Source: Methanosarcinales archaeon
GTDB taxonomy: Archaea > Halobacteriota > Methanosarcinia > Methanosarcinales > Methanogasteraceae
Direction: 5' to 3'
DNA: 48,494 bases
NCBI GenBank assembly: GCA_004211975.1
Contig: RXIK01000115.1
Span: forward strand, 1 to 48,494
Under the pieces are notes generated by a model that saw only the letters and a list, made by a program, of their open reading frames with translations, was not told where the DNA came from and did not search any database. Below, in pieces: positions 33,650 to 42,341 of this stretch. Every line of letters begins with the position of its first letter. Positions within the stretch are counted from its first letter, which is position 1. A program made the position numbers and the translations under genes.

Positions 33650-35121
33650 TCTATTTCTCCATGCTCCGGGGTCGCTCTTTCACACAACATCATGATATCA
33701 GCAATCAGCGGGTGCTCCCACTCGCAGACAAACGTGAACCGTGCATCCGGATTGAGCTTGATCAGGCGAAGCACGTTTCCAAGCGCAACAAAAGCCGCCT
33801 CCCAGTCCGGTTCTGACCGCTCTGGCACCTCTGCATTAAACGGATATGTCTCGCTAAGCTCAACCGGATACGCGCCAAACGGTGCTTTCAGGTTGAGCAC
33901 ATGGTCAAACACATCTTCCCCGCGGGTTTTTCGTGTGCGGATGAGCACCGTTCCGTGCAAGTCGAATCGGTCAAGTCGATCTCCAAATCGCAGAACCTCT
34001 GCACGGCGTGCGGATTCGCTTCCGCAGTAGAAGAACGTTGATTTCCGGATCGGATCAAACCGCTCAATCCAGTCCGCGTGGCTGACCGCACGCTTGAGTC
34101 CATCAAGCAACCTTGGATGCGCCCTGCACCTGCGTTCAACAAGCTCCCAGAGGTTTCCTTCAATGATGCATTGTTTTATCAGGTTGATTTCCGCAAAAGT
34201 CGCATAAAGATTGTGTTTTGCAAGTGAGATGTAGTTTTCACTTCGAACTTCCTCTTTTAATTCATCTGCGGTGTATGCTGTGCACACCGGGCATGAGCAC
34301 GGGAGATGCTGGAGATCGCTCAGATGATATGTCCCGTCAGTAGTGAAATACCGCCCGTCCTTAGCATAGAGTGCGTAAGCAGCCGAATCAAAGAGATCGC
34401 ACCCGAGTGCAACCGCAAGCGCAAACATCGCGGGGTGTCCTGCACCAAAGAGATGAACCGGTGCTGCCGGAGAAAGCCCCTTCTTTGATGCGACGATCAC
34501 GTCCACCATCTCCGCAAACCTGTAATTCGCAAGCAGCGGCACAACCGCACCAATCGGGTAGACATCAAAACCAACCCCTGAAAGCGTGCGTGCACACTCA
34601 TTCCGTAAATCAGAGTAAGTTGCTCCCTGCACAGGTCCTGCAAGAAGCATAGAACTCTTCGCCATCCCACGCGCATCCTTGCACCGTTCAATCGTTGTTC
34701 TCATCTCGGATTCTGCCTGTTCGTGCGATACGTCTGGCGGCGTCGGGATATCAAGCGGCACACCAATGTCTGAGCCGATGTCCTGCTGAAACCGGACAAT
34801 TTCATTAGAGGTGATCTCAATATCATGATACACCGAGAGCTGGTACGACCCGGAATCGGTCATGACCGCACCACCAAAATTAATCAGGGAATGCACACCA
34901 TTCTCAATTGCATGCGCCCTTAATTCGGGGTTACGGTATATGATGTATGCGTTGGTGATAACAATCTCTGCTCCGAATTTCGCAAGTTCAGGTGCATCCA
35001 CCATCGATATATTCGGATTAATCACGGGCATAACGGTCGGAGTCTCAATTCTCCCGTGGCTGGTGTAGAGCCTGCCGATTCTGCCGGCTGAGTCCTTATG
35101 CGCAATTTCGAAGCAAGACAT
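33646..35121 (-). CDS. tgtA: Archaeal tRNA-guanine transglycosylase (archaeosine synthesis)
   Basis: I start at ATG 35121 (MSCFEIAHKDSAGRIGRLYT); the track's TTG 35259 adds 46 residues unlike the family. The 491-residue product has the TIM-barrel active site MTDSGSYQLSVYHDIEITSN with the catalytic Asp, AGPVQGATYSDLR, YPIGAVVPLL and HLFGAGHPAMFALAVALGCD LFDSAAY. The zinc site CSCPVCTAY follows. The C-terminal third is the archaeal extension. TgtA puts preQ0 into position 15 of tRNA as the first step to archaeosine. The PUA domain is not evident and may be a separate protein. It leads a two-gene operon with the methyltransferase. Confidence 0.93.
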   Translation of the reverse strand: MSCFEIAHKDSAGRIGRLYTSHGRIETPTVMPVINPNISMVDAPELAKFGAEIVITNAYIIYRNPELRAHAIENGVHSLINFGGAVMTDSGSYQLSVYHDIEITSNEIVRFQQDIGSDIGVPLDIPTPPDVSHEQAESEMRTTIERCKDARGMAKSSMLLAGPVQGATYSDLRNECARTLSGVGFDVYPIGAVVPLLANYRFAEMVDVIVASKKGLSPAAPVHLFGAGHPAMFALAVALGCDLFDSAAYALYAKDGRYFTTDGTYHLSDLQHLPCSCPVCTAYTADELKEEVRSENYISLAKHNLYATFAEINLIKQCIIEGNLWELVERRCRAHPRLLDGLKRAVSHADWIERFDPIRKSTFFYCGSESARRAEVLRFGDRLDRFDLHGTVLIRTRKTRGEDVFDHVLNLKAPFGAYPVELSETYPFNAEVPERSEPDWEAAFVALGNVLRLIKLNPDARFTFVCEWEHPLIADIMMLCERATPEHGEIE

Positions 35122-35570
35122 AACGACACGCTTTGTCGGGTGGCATCTATAGTCTTTCTGCTCTTTCATCCCATGTTCTCCAGCATCACCCCTCAAATTC
35201 ACTGTTTTCACCCCATAAATAATTGGGACCAGTATCAATTTAGGGCACTGGGGATCCAACCGAAAAACCCAGTAACACTAACCGGGATCCAGGATGCCCA
35301 ATAGCACACGTTCCAAACCGGCACCTATGAGATTATCTGCCAGATAGCATTCACCATAATTTCCAGATTTTTATGGTATATACACTATAACCCCAGACCC
35401 CCCTACATACTCCTTTTTACCAAGACCAACTATACATACGCCCGGTGTACCTTGACATCCCCTCACCCAAAATCTACCTCATTACATTTCTCCTCTGCAT
35501 CCTTGCAGATACCCCTCTCACCGCCCGACACATTTTTGAGGACAATAGCAACTGGGGTGCGTTTTGCATA
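35122..35570. other. Long 5' region upstream of tgtA
   Basis: About 450 bases without a credible gene. A minus-strand TATA-like GTGTATATACC lies near 35374-35384 and may start the tgtA transcript, giving a long leader. The ORFs 35445-35669 (+) and 35463-35705 (-) are antisense to each other and have no recognisable content. Confidence 0.4.
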
Positions 35571-35740
35571 GGGCTTGCCAGAAAACAATCTGTTAAAATT
35601 CGTGGCATTCGGCACATTCGTGAAATTCGTGATAAAATCAGCATAAAGGATCACGAACGGCACGAATGAACGAATCGCACGAATGTCGGGGATGTAGCGT
35701 GACATCAGCCAACTTTGCTACTTTATTTTTCGGTAAGCAC
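35571..35740 (+). repeat. Left end of an IS91-like element (copy 1)
   Basis: From GGGCTTGCCAGAAAA to CGGTAAGCAC this segment matches, as reverse complement, the segment 42342-42468. Copy 1 carries 43 extra bases made of short CGTGxxATTC-type repeats near its start. It contains the beginning of the transposase frame. Confidence 0.75.
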
Positions 35741-36707
35741 ATAGTGGAAAAGGACCATCTCAGAGACGTTGAGATTAGTGAAGTTAACAAGATGCTCTCC
35801 TGCAAGGATGAGAGTCGCGGCTTTTTCACATACCTGTGTGAACGTTGTGGAACCATGTTAAGGGTTCATTTTGGATGTAACCGCCGTATCTGCTCGAATT
35901 GTGGCAAAAACCACACAGACAAATGGGTAAAATCTCTCCAAAACGCGTTATTCAACGTACCGCATCGACACGCAGTACTTACAATCCCGAGCGCTCTGTG
36001 GCAATCGTAAAAAACGATTTTTTCACAAAAAATCGAGTAAAAACTGCCCTCTGGGCGGGGCTGGCGATATATTTTTCGTAAGTGTAAAACAACCGTTTCC
36101 TCCGGAAAGTCTTGATGGATGCTGCGATTGTAGCAATCAACAATACGATCTTGTACAGGCACAGAGGCGGGAGATTGGTGGCAGGTGCCATTGTTGTGTT
36201 GCACCCATTTGCAAAGATTATGGGGTTCAACCCTCACCTCCATATACTTGTGACAGAAGGTGGATTTGACAAACAGGACAATTTTATCCATCAAAAGTAC
36301 ATTTCTTTCAGTGCTATGTGAAAAACATGGCAGTATCAGGTGCTTACCAGCTTCAAAGCAGCACTTCCAAAAGAAGCTGTATATTCGGTGCTCATAGACC
36401 AGCTTTTCAAGAGATATCGCAAGGGCTTTTACGTATATCTACCAAAAGAAGCCAGAATCACGAACAAAAAAGGATAGTAAAGTATGTGGCCAGATATATC
36501 AGACACCCAGCTGTTGCAAACACACAATTGAACCAATATGATGGAAAAACGGTCACATTCTGGTACGGAGACCATGGTGGCACGAGACACTTTGTGCCAA
36601 TAACGGTGCGAGAGTTCATCCAAGCACTGATCCAGCATATTCCAGATCGGAATTTTAAAATGATACGGTGTTACGGTGCATACAGCCGCAGAATCAAAGG
36701 AAAATGA
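35700..36707 (+). pseudogene. IS91-like HUH (Y2) transposase, frameshifted and interrupted
   Basis: Pieces in three frames align end to end with an IS91-type transposase. The N-terminal zinc-binding region is YLCERCGTMLRVHFGCNRRI then CSNCGKNHTDKWVKSLQNAL. The helper segment HRHAVLTIPSALW follows, then, after an insertion of roughly 90 bp, KVLMDAAIVAINN. The HUH motif is in GFNPHLHILVTEGGFDKQDN. The end has the paired tyrosines in VKYVARYIRHP and HFVPITVREFIQALIQHIPD. Frames change near 36010-36110, 36318 and 36470. The insertion holds two hairpins (CGATTTTTT-CAC-AAAAAATCG and a GC-rich one). The gene is dead; IS91 elements move by rolling-circle transfer and can carry neighbouring DNA. Track ORFs 35666, 36112 and 36318 are its fragments. 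Confidence 0.8.
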
Positions 36708-36934
36708 GGTTTTCGGATGAAAATTACCTGATTGGAACCACCCGATGCTTAGCCAGAGCTACAACTGATTTGCGCCAGCCGGATGCTTTCTTGTTGCGAT
36801 TATAGGTGTCATGGCAATAAAGATAACCGCGGGGGACGTGAAAGGTTTGAAGATGGGGATATTCACCTCCGCGTCTCTCTCTCTCACACTCCGCGGTTAA
36901 AGTCTCTGTTCGGTGATCTTCGAAAAGCCTCTTT
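36708..36934. other. Spacer between IS relic and the nicotianamine-synthase-like gene
   Basis: No gene. It should contain the right end of the IS91-like element, but no hairpin terminus could be fixed by eye. Confidence 0.35.
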
Positions 36935-37846
36935 TCACGCGTAACCAACCGATAGAAAGACGGATGTGTTGTTGGCGGGTGGTGTTGGTCGGATTCTCTG
37001 GTATTCTTTGAGGTTTTTTGGTAGTTCGTAGCGGGAGAATGTGTCTAGCAGTCGTCGGAGTCCTTTTTCGTAGATGCGGTAGGATATCTTTGTCCCGGTG
37101 GGTGTAGCCTTTGCCAGATGGTTGAAGATCACGTCTTTTGGTTCTGCCTGGGCAGCCACCATTATTAGGTCGGTTGGTTCTTTGATTGGTAGTGTCAGAT
37201 GGTTTCCTTTGATTATCTTGATTTGATCGGAAAGCCCGAGTCGTTCAATCACTCTTCTTGAGAGTTCTACTCTGTCTGGCTCCTGCTCAATTCCGATTCC
37301 TTTGAGCCCGTGTTCGCGGCAGAGGACGATTAGGCTGAGTGGTAGTGGTCCGCTTCCAAGGAATAGAACCGTGTCGCCTGCTTTTAGCCTGGCGCCTCGA
37401 AACTCGGTTCTGGCAAGCTCTATATAATTTTGGAAGTATGCGAAGTTTTTGAGCGATTGCCACGGGTCACTGCTCTTTAGTATGGCGTTTGCCTGTTCGA
37501 TCTCCAGTTCCGCGGTGTAGTGACTTCTGAACCCGGTGATTGCGTCAAATGCAGAATTAAACCCGGAACTGGACAGAATCGCCTTTGCGGTTGTGTCGTC
37601 TACATCCAGCGCAATCACCTGGTCCAGTCTTTGAAAAAGGGTCTTTGGATGGTTTGATGGGTTGTAATATAGCTCCTTGCGATCAAAATCCACGACCCTC
37701 GAATAAATATCCATAATCTCTCCCGCTATCGTGTCTGCACAGGAATCATGGGAGGTGCCAAGGCCGGGTATGATCTTTTCATGAATATCGGAACTATGGG
37801 TGAAAGCGGTCGGTTTGCTTGTGTAAAGTTGGGTTGTACAGGTCAT
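36935..37846 (-). CDS. Nicotianamine synthase-like protein
   Basis: The start is ATG 37846 (MTCTTQLYTSKPT); the track start is GTG 37855. The 303-residue product has a helical N-terminal half with ITGFRSHYTAELEIEQANAI. A Rossmann half carries VLFLGSGPLPLSLIVLCREH, GIGIEQEPDRVELSRRVIER, DLIMVAAQAEPKDVIFNHLA and SYRIYEKGLRRLLDTFSRYE. GSGPLPLS in place of the usual GxGxG, with the helical cap, is the signature of nicotianamine synthases. These link aminocarboxypropyl groups from SAM into metal chelators; archaeal members make related products. The gene diverges from a nickel/cobalt transport operon with 315 bases between starts, so a metallophore or intracellular nickel ligand is likely. The exact product is unknown. 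Confidence 0.78.
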   Translation of the reverse strand: MTCTTQLYTSKPTAFTHSSDIHEKIIPGLGTSHDSCADTIAGEIMDIYSRVVDFDRKELYYNPSNHPKTLFQRLDQVIALDVDDTTAKAILSSSGFNSAFDAITGFRSHYTAELEIEQANAILKSSDPWQSLKNFAYFQNYIELARTEFRGARLKAGDTVLFLGSGPLPLSLIVLCREHGLKGIGIEQEPDRVELSRRVIERLGLSDQIKIIKGNHLTLPIKEPTDLIMVAAQAEPKDVIFNHLAKATPTGTKISYRIYEKGLRRLLDTFSRYELPKNLKEYQRIRPTPPANNTSVFLSVGYA

Positions 37847-38161
37847 ATTTATCACAATACAGATGTAAGTCAGGTCTGATACTTAAAAGCTCTGATGTGC
37901 ATGGGTTAATTTAAGATCAAAGTTCAATCATCACGCAAAATTTCTGACGATCCCCGGATATGTGGGATTAAGTATTATCTTTATTGGTTTCGTGATATTC
38001 TGGCGTTGTGTTGGCTCCGGACTACCGGTCTCCGGGCGATACTGGTATTTCTCGCGCGGCGCGTCAGCAAATGGTTATATATGAGTTATGAGCACTGTCA
38101 TGTATCGAGATAACACCAGTATATATCTCGTACATACAAGACAACATAGGAGATAACATAC
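37847..38161. promoter_or_regulatory. Divergent promoter region of the nickel/cobalt locus
   Basis: For the minus gene a TATA-like TTTTAAGTATC lies near 37881-37891 (read on the minus strand). For the plus operon a clear TATA (TTATATAT) lies at 38075-38082. CGAGATA (38106-38112) and TATCTCG (38124-38130) then form a perfect 7-bp inverted repeat with an 11-base spacer; with flanking TGTA/TACA the symmetry extends. This repeat sits at the expected transcription start, where a bound repressor would block the promoter. SD AGGAGAT precedes ATG 38162. Confidence 0.55.
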
Positions 38162-39190
38162 ATGAACAAGAACATAACAATAATGACGCTTGCCGCGATC
38201 CTTTTGATAGGGTCCGCTGGCATGGCGTGTGCGCATTTCACGATGGTCTTTCCGAGCGACAGTGAGGCTACCGTGTGGGATGTGACACCTGAGGACTACA
38301 TAGCAACGATGGGCGAGACAAAGACCGTGTATATGATGTGGGGACACCCCTACGAGCATATACTCTTTAGCATGGCGTCTGCGCCTGAGGTCTCTGTCAT
38401 GAAGCCTGACGGAACCATCGAGCCGCTCACACCGACAGAAATCACGGTCAGCGGACAGGGCGAGGACGGAAATCCTGGAGATTTTAAGGGTTACAAAGCA
38501 TCGTTCACCGTTGATCAGCCTGGCGATTCTGTTGTCTTCGTGAAATACGAGGATGATGGCGAGAATTTGATTGACTACACCAAGGCAGTGATCCACTGCG
38601 GTGAAGAGGCATGGGTTGGCTGGGATTCCGAAGTAGAGCAGCAGACCGAGGTCATTCCATACATGCGACCTTACGGGATGGAGGCTGGTTTTGTCTTTGG
38701 CGGAAAGGCACTTTACAATGGTGAGGCTCTCGCAGGCGCACCTGTAGAAATCGAGATATACCACACACTTGATCTTGGTAATGAGATCGTGGGGCTCGCA
38801 GAGGAGATGTTCGAATACGACCCTCCAATGGTATTCACACGACTCACCAAGTCCAACGACAACGGCGAATTTGTGTACACGCTCGATGAGCCCGGAATAT
38901 GGTTTGTTGGCGCAACAATGGAACCGGAAAGTGAGTCCGAGCGAAACGTGAGAGGCGTCTTCATCGTCCCGATACTTGAGCCGTTCCCACCAGTGGAAGC
39001 ATCTTCAGGAACATCCATATCATCTTCAGAACTGACAAAGGCAGTAGATGATGCAAAGGCAGCAGCAGCCGAGGCAAAAACGGCGGCAGAGCGTGCAGCA
39101 TCATCTGCAACATCTTCGCCAGGATTTGGAGCGATCTTTGTAGCAGTCGGGCTGCTTGCAGCGATTGCACTTTTGATGCGGCGGAAGTAA
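38162..39190 (+). CDS. DUF4198-type exported metal-uptake protein with PGF-CTERM anchor
   Basis: The 342-residue product has a signal peptide (1-24, MACA|H), so the mature protein should begin HFTMVFPSDSEATVWDVTPE. The body is the DUF4198 fold (nickel-uptake associated; GHPYEHILFSMASAPEVSVM, AGFVFGGKALYNGEALAGAP, NDNGEFVYTLDEPGIWFVGA). An Ala-rich coiled stalk (about 290-318) leads to PGFGAIFVAVGLLAAIALLM and RRK, a textbook PGF-CTERM signal. It would be displayed at the cell surface and probably binds metal for the transporter encoded next. Family and context support nickel or cobalt, without settling which. Confidence 0.85.
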   Translation: MNKNITIMTLAAILLIGSAGMACAHFTMVFPSDSEATVWDVTPEDYIATMGETKTVYMMWGHPYEHILFSMASAPEVSVMKPDGTIEPLTPTEITVSGQGEDGNPGDFKGYKASFTVDQPGDSVVFVKYEDDGENLIDYTKAVIHCGEEAWVGWDSEVEQQTEVIPYMRPYGMEAGFVFGGKALYNGEALAGAPVEIEIYHTLDLGNEIVGLAEEMFEYDPPMVFTRLTKSNDNGEFVYTLDEPGIWFVGATMEPESESERNVRGVFIVPILEPFPPVEASSGTSISSSELTKAVDDAKAAAAEAKTAAERAASSATSSPGFGAIFVAVGLLAAIALLMRRK

Positions 39191-39307
39191 CGAGACTGTA
39201 ACCGATAAACCGGGTGGATCAACAGGGGTTTTAGAACCCCTGCCACTCATTTATAATGGTGAACTATATAGTTGGTCCGTTGAAATATGTTCCATGGTGG
39301 TGTTGAA

Positions 39308-39802
39308 GTGAAACCAATGAAAAGACTGAATATAATGCTCTTACTTGTCCTGTGCATAGTACTCGTGTGCCCGGTTGCATCAGCGCACAGGGTGGTCGTG
39401 CAGGGCTATGTGAACGAGATCACGGTCAAGGCATATTACGGTGGGGGAGGCATGGACCCCATGGCTTATGCGGACGTCGAGATCTACGCAATCAAGGACG
39501 GGCAGAAAGATGAATTGTACATCACAGGCGAGACAGATGAGGATGGCATGTACTATTTTACACCGAAGATTGGCATATCCAAGTACAACGTAGAAGTTTC
39601 ATCTCTGGGACATAGAGGCAACGAGACTGTGAACCTTGCAGAAGGTGCAGGACTCTCAGACGCAGAGCAGAAAGAAGCAGAAGATGAGGCACAGCTGCCG
39701 CTCATGGAAATGATCGCTGGATTCGGGTATCTAACAGGACTTATCGGGGTATCAATGATCCTCACAGCCCGGAAGATGAAGAAACAACATGAAAACAAGT
39801 AA
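39308..39802 (+). CDS. Exported Ig-like accessory protein of the nickel/cobalt transporter, membrane-anchored
   Basis: I start at GTG 39308, seven bases after GGTGGTG; ATG 39317 is also possible. The about 164-residue product has a signal peptide ending VASA, so it would begin HRVVVQGYVNEITVKAYYGG after cleavage. One beta-sandwich domain (ITGETDEDGMYYFTPKIGIS) is followed by an acidic linker and a C-terminal membrane helix (IAGFGYLTGLIGVSMILTAR) with a basic tail. It fills the slot that CbiN or NikN/NikL proteins take in cobalt/nickel ECF operons: small, membrane-bound, directly before cbiM. It lies 13 bases before cbiM. Confidence 0.75.
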   Translation: MKPMKRLNIMLLLVLCIVLVCPVASAHRVVVQGYVNEITVKAYYGGGGMDPMAYADVEIYAIKDGQKDELYITGETDEDGMYYFTPKIGISKYNVEVSSLGHRGNETVNLAEGAGLSDAEQKEAEDEAQLPLMEMIAGFGYLTGLIGVSMILTARKMKKQHENK

Positions 39803-39815
39803 CAGGAGGGAATAA

Positions 39816-40433
39816 ATGGTACACATATCAGACGGGGTTCTTGCGGAGTGGTTATGGGGTGGCGGCTGGGCGGTAACAGCCATAATCCTTGCGTATGCAC
39901 TCTCAAAAATGAAGACCGAGGATGTGCCACGACTTTCAGTCATCACAGCCGCGGTCTTTGTCTCATCACTCATCCACCTGTCAATTGGACCCACGAGTGT
40001 TCACTTCATATTAAACGGCTTTGCAGGCGTGATGCTCGGGATACTTGCGTATCCATGCATCTTTGTGGCGCTTGTCCTGCAGTGTTTCCTTTTCGGGCAT
40101 GGCGGAGTTACAACAATCGGGATCAACACCGTCAACATGGGCGTTCCCGCACTCGTTGCATACCTGATATTCAGAGCCGGAACCGGTCTTGACATCCGAC
40201 CGGAAACAAAGAGTGTGGCATCGCTGTTTGGCGCGATCGCAGGAGGGGTGGGTGTAGTGCTTGCGCTCCTGTTTCTTGCGGTGGAACTGATCACAACCGG
40301 CGAAGAGTTCATTGAGACAACGGTGCTTGTCATGAGCACGCACGTCCCGATCATCGCAGTCGAGGCGATCTTCACCGGAGTGATTGTCGGGTTCATCGCA
40401 ACAGTCGAACCTGAACTGTTCGGGAAGAAGTGA
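39816..40433 (+). CDS. cbiM: Cobalt/nickel ECF transporter substrate-binding membrane subunit (CbiM/NikM)
   Basis: The 205-residue protein has about six membrane helices and begins MVHISDGVLAEWLWGGGWAV. The N-terminal M-x-H places the amino group and His as metal ligands, a mark of CbiM/NikM. Later signatures include HLSIGPTSVHFILNGFAGVM, FLFGHGGVTTIGINTVNMGV and STHVPIIAVEAIFTGVIVGF. It gives the transporter its metal specificity; nickel versus cobalt is not certain from sequence. SD GGAGGG precedes ATG. Confidence 0.92.
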   Translation: MVHISDGVLAEWLWGGGWAVTAIILAYALSKMKTEDVPRLSVITAAVFVSSLIHLSIGPTSVHFILNGFAGVMLGILAYPCIFVALVLQCFLFGHGGVTTIGINTVNMGVPALVAYLIFRAGTGLDIRPETKSVASLFGAIAGGVGVVLALLFLAVELITTGEEFIETTVLVMSTHVPIIAVEAIFTGVIVGFIATVEPELFGKK

Positions 40434-40459
40434 TACGAGCGATATGGTAGTGATCCGGC

Positions 40460-41260
40460 ATGATTTCAGAGATCGATAGATATGCAAGTCTTTCCTCACC
40501 GATTCACCGGTGGGACCCACGTTTCAGGCTTGTATCAATCTTCACGCTGATATTCTCAGTCGTGCTTCTTTATAACCTGCAACTGGTCATAATCGGCATG
40601 ATATTCGCAGTTATTCTGACCTGCACATCAAAAATACCGTTTTCCTTCGTTCTCGCCCGCATGAAACTGGTATTCATCTTTGTGATACCATTCTTCATCA
40701 TTATCCCGTTCACAATCATAGGGACCGGGGTCGAGATAGCAAGCTTCAGCGGAATCACGCTGAGTTACAGAGGGATCGAATACGTCCTGTTCGCAGCGAT
40801 GATTGTGCTAAAAGCTCTCACCGCCGTGATGCTGATCTTCCCGATGATTGGCACATCCCGGATGGACATCACGATCAAGGCACTTGAGGGTCTGCACCTG
40901 CCAAACAAGCTGGTCCAGATGTTCGCATTCACATACAGGTACATCTTTGTGCTGGATGATGAATTCATGCGGACAGATCGTGCGCTTGCAGCAAGAGGAT
41001 TTAAAAAACGAGGCAACATGTACACACTCACAACAGTCAGCAAGGCGATTGCGATGCTCTTTGTGAAGAGCTACGAACGAGCGGACCGCGTATTCTATGC
41101 GATGCGATCGAAGGGTTACACAGGAACAATCGCCACACTCCATGAATTTCACGCAAGAAAACAGGACTGGGTCAACACAGCAGTCGTCATCGGGTTCGCG
41201 CTTCTTTTGCAGGTAGCAGCAACATCTGACACGTTCATCGCAACAAGAGGTTTTATATGA
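40460..41260 (+). CDS. cbiQ: ECF transporter transmembrane protein (CbiQ type)
   Basis: The 266-residue product has the N-terminal cytoplasmic helix ISEIDRYASLSSPIHRWDPR, about five membrane helices, and a coupling region with MFAFTYRYIFVLDDEFMRTD and RALAARGF. The second coupling motif is SYERADRVFYAMRSKGYTGT. These motifs contact the ATPase subunits in CbiMQO complexes. It overlaps cbiO by 4 bases (ATGA). Confidence 0.92.
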   Translation: MISEIDRYASLSSPIHRWDPRFRLVSIFTLIFSVVLLYNLQLVIIGMIFAVILTCTSKIPFSFVLARMKLVFIFVIPFFIIIPFTIIGTGVEIASFSGITLSYRGIEYVLFAAMIVLKALTAVMLIFPMIGTSRMDITIKALEGLHLPNKLVQMFAFTYRYIFVLDDEFMRTDRALAARGFKKRGNMYTLTTVSKAIAMLFVKSYERADRVFYAMRSKGYTGTIATLHEFHARKQDWVNTAVVIGFALLLQVAATSDTFIATRGFI

Positions 41261-42189
41261 CCGATAAAGCGACAAAAGCTGCGATACACGTCCACAACCT
41301 AAATTACGCGTATCCTGATGGAACGGTTGCACTCGAGCAAGTCTCATTCGAGATACAGAAGGGTGAATCCATAGCACTCGTCGGACCAAACGGCGCAGGC
41401 AAATCAACACTCATCCTGCATTTAAACGGCATTCTGCATAGCAACAAATCACGCGGAGCAGTTAAGATCCTTGGCGAACCCATCGATCCAAAAAAAGTGC
41501 ACAAGATGCCGAGAAAGATCGGGATCGTCTTCCAGGACCCTGATGACATGCTCTTTATGCCGCTTCTCTTCGACGACGTTGCATTTGGTCCAATTAACCT
41601 CGGCTTTGCGAAAACTGAGGTGAACCGACGGGTCAAGGAATCGCTTGAGCGGGTCGGGCTTGCCGGCTACGAGACCCGAGTCTCACACCATTTGAGCGGC
41701 GGCGAGAAGAAGCGAGCTGCGATCGCAACGGTTCTCTCAATGAATCCTGAGATCATAGCGATGGACGAGCCCACCGCAAACCTGGACCCAAAAAGCAGAG
41801 CTGAACTGATAGAGATTCTGAAGGGGCTGAAAAACGAAGGAAAAACCCTTATCATCATCACCCACGACGTGAACGCCATCCCCGAACTTGCAGAACGCGT
41901 CATCGTCCTCAACAAGACGGTTGTTGCGGACGGAACCACCCGCGAGGTCTTCGCAGATACGGAGATGCTTCTGGCGGCAGGACTCGAGGTCCCAACGATC
42001 ATGCAGTTCTTTGAGGTGCTTCAGGCGTTTGGGTACCCGTGCGATGTGCTCCCGCTATCACTTGAGGACGCGGTCAGGAACCTGACACAGACAATCGAGA
42101 ACGGATCCGGGCACGTACACCTGCATATTCACAAGCACACGCACAGCGAGGTTAATTCTTCCAGAAACAAGCATCAGCATCACCGCTAA
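41257..42189 (+). CDS. cbiO: ECF transporter ATPase (CbiO type) with His-rich C-terminus
   Basis: The 310-residue ABC ATPase has Walker A (VGPNGAGKSTLILHLNG), Q-loop (IGIVFQDPDDMLFMPLLFDD), signature LSGGEKKRAAIATVLSMNPE, Walker B (IIAMDEPTANLDP) and H-loop (IIITHDVNAIPELAERV). It powers the CbiM/CbiQ importer. The last about 25 residues (HVHLHIHKHTHSE and a shorter KHQHH run) contain eleven His, which could store or sense the imported metal. This tail lies beyond the normal CbiO end. It is the last gene of the operon. Confidence 0.93.
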   Translation: MTDKATKAAIHVHNLNYAYPDGTVALEQVSFEIQKGESIALVGPNGAGKSTLILHLNGILHSNKSRGAVKILGEPIDPKKVHKMPRKIGIVFQDPDDMLFMPLLFDDVAFGPINLGFAKTEVNRRVKESLERVGLAGYETRVSHHLSGGEKKRAAIATVLSMNPEIIAMDEPTANLDPKSRAELIEILKGLKNEGKTLIIITHDVNAIPELAERVIVLNKTVVADGTTREVFADTEMLLAAGLEVPTIMQFFEVLQAFGYPCDVLPLSLEDAVRNLTQTIENGSGHVHLHIHKHTHSEVNSSRNKHQHHR

Positions 42190-42341
42190 TGATTGCGCGA
42201 TCACAACTACCCGGGCAGTACTCCGGATTATCACACAGAGATCGGGGGCGTTCACGACATTTGGTGTTGTGCACACCTGACTTACATGGACGCTTATATA
42301 AGGAGGGATTCTGATTTAATATCTGGGGGATAGGGAACTTA
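42190..42341. other. Spacer after cbiO
   Basis: No gene or RNA recognised; it leads into the IS91-like fragment. Confidence 0.35.

Noticed and set aside
35463-35705. 80-codon minus ORF with FVPFVILYADFITNF
   Set aside because: It arises from the CGTGxxATTC repeat tract at the IS91-like left end and matches no family.
38075-38764. 229-codon minus-strand ORF
   Set aside because: Antisense to the DUF4198-type gene and across its promoter; composition reflects the opposite frame.
40808-41410. 200-codon minus-strand ORF rich in Cys and Arg
   Set aside because: Antisense to cbiQ and cbiO, which have complete motif sets.
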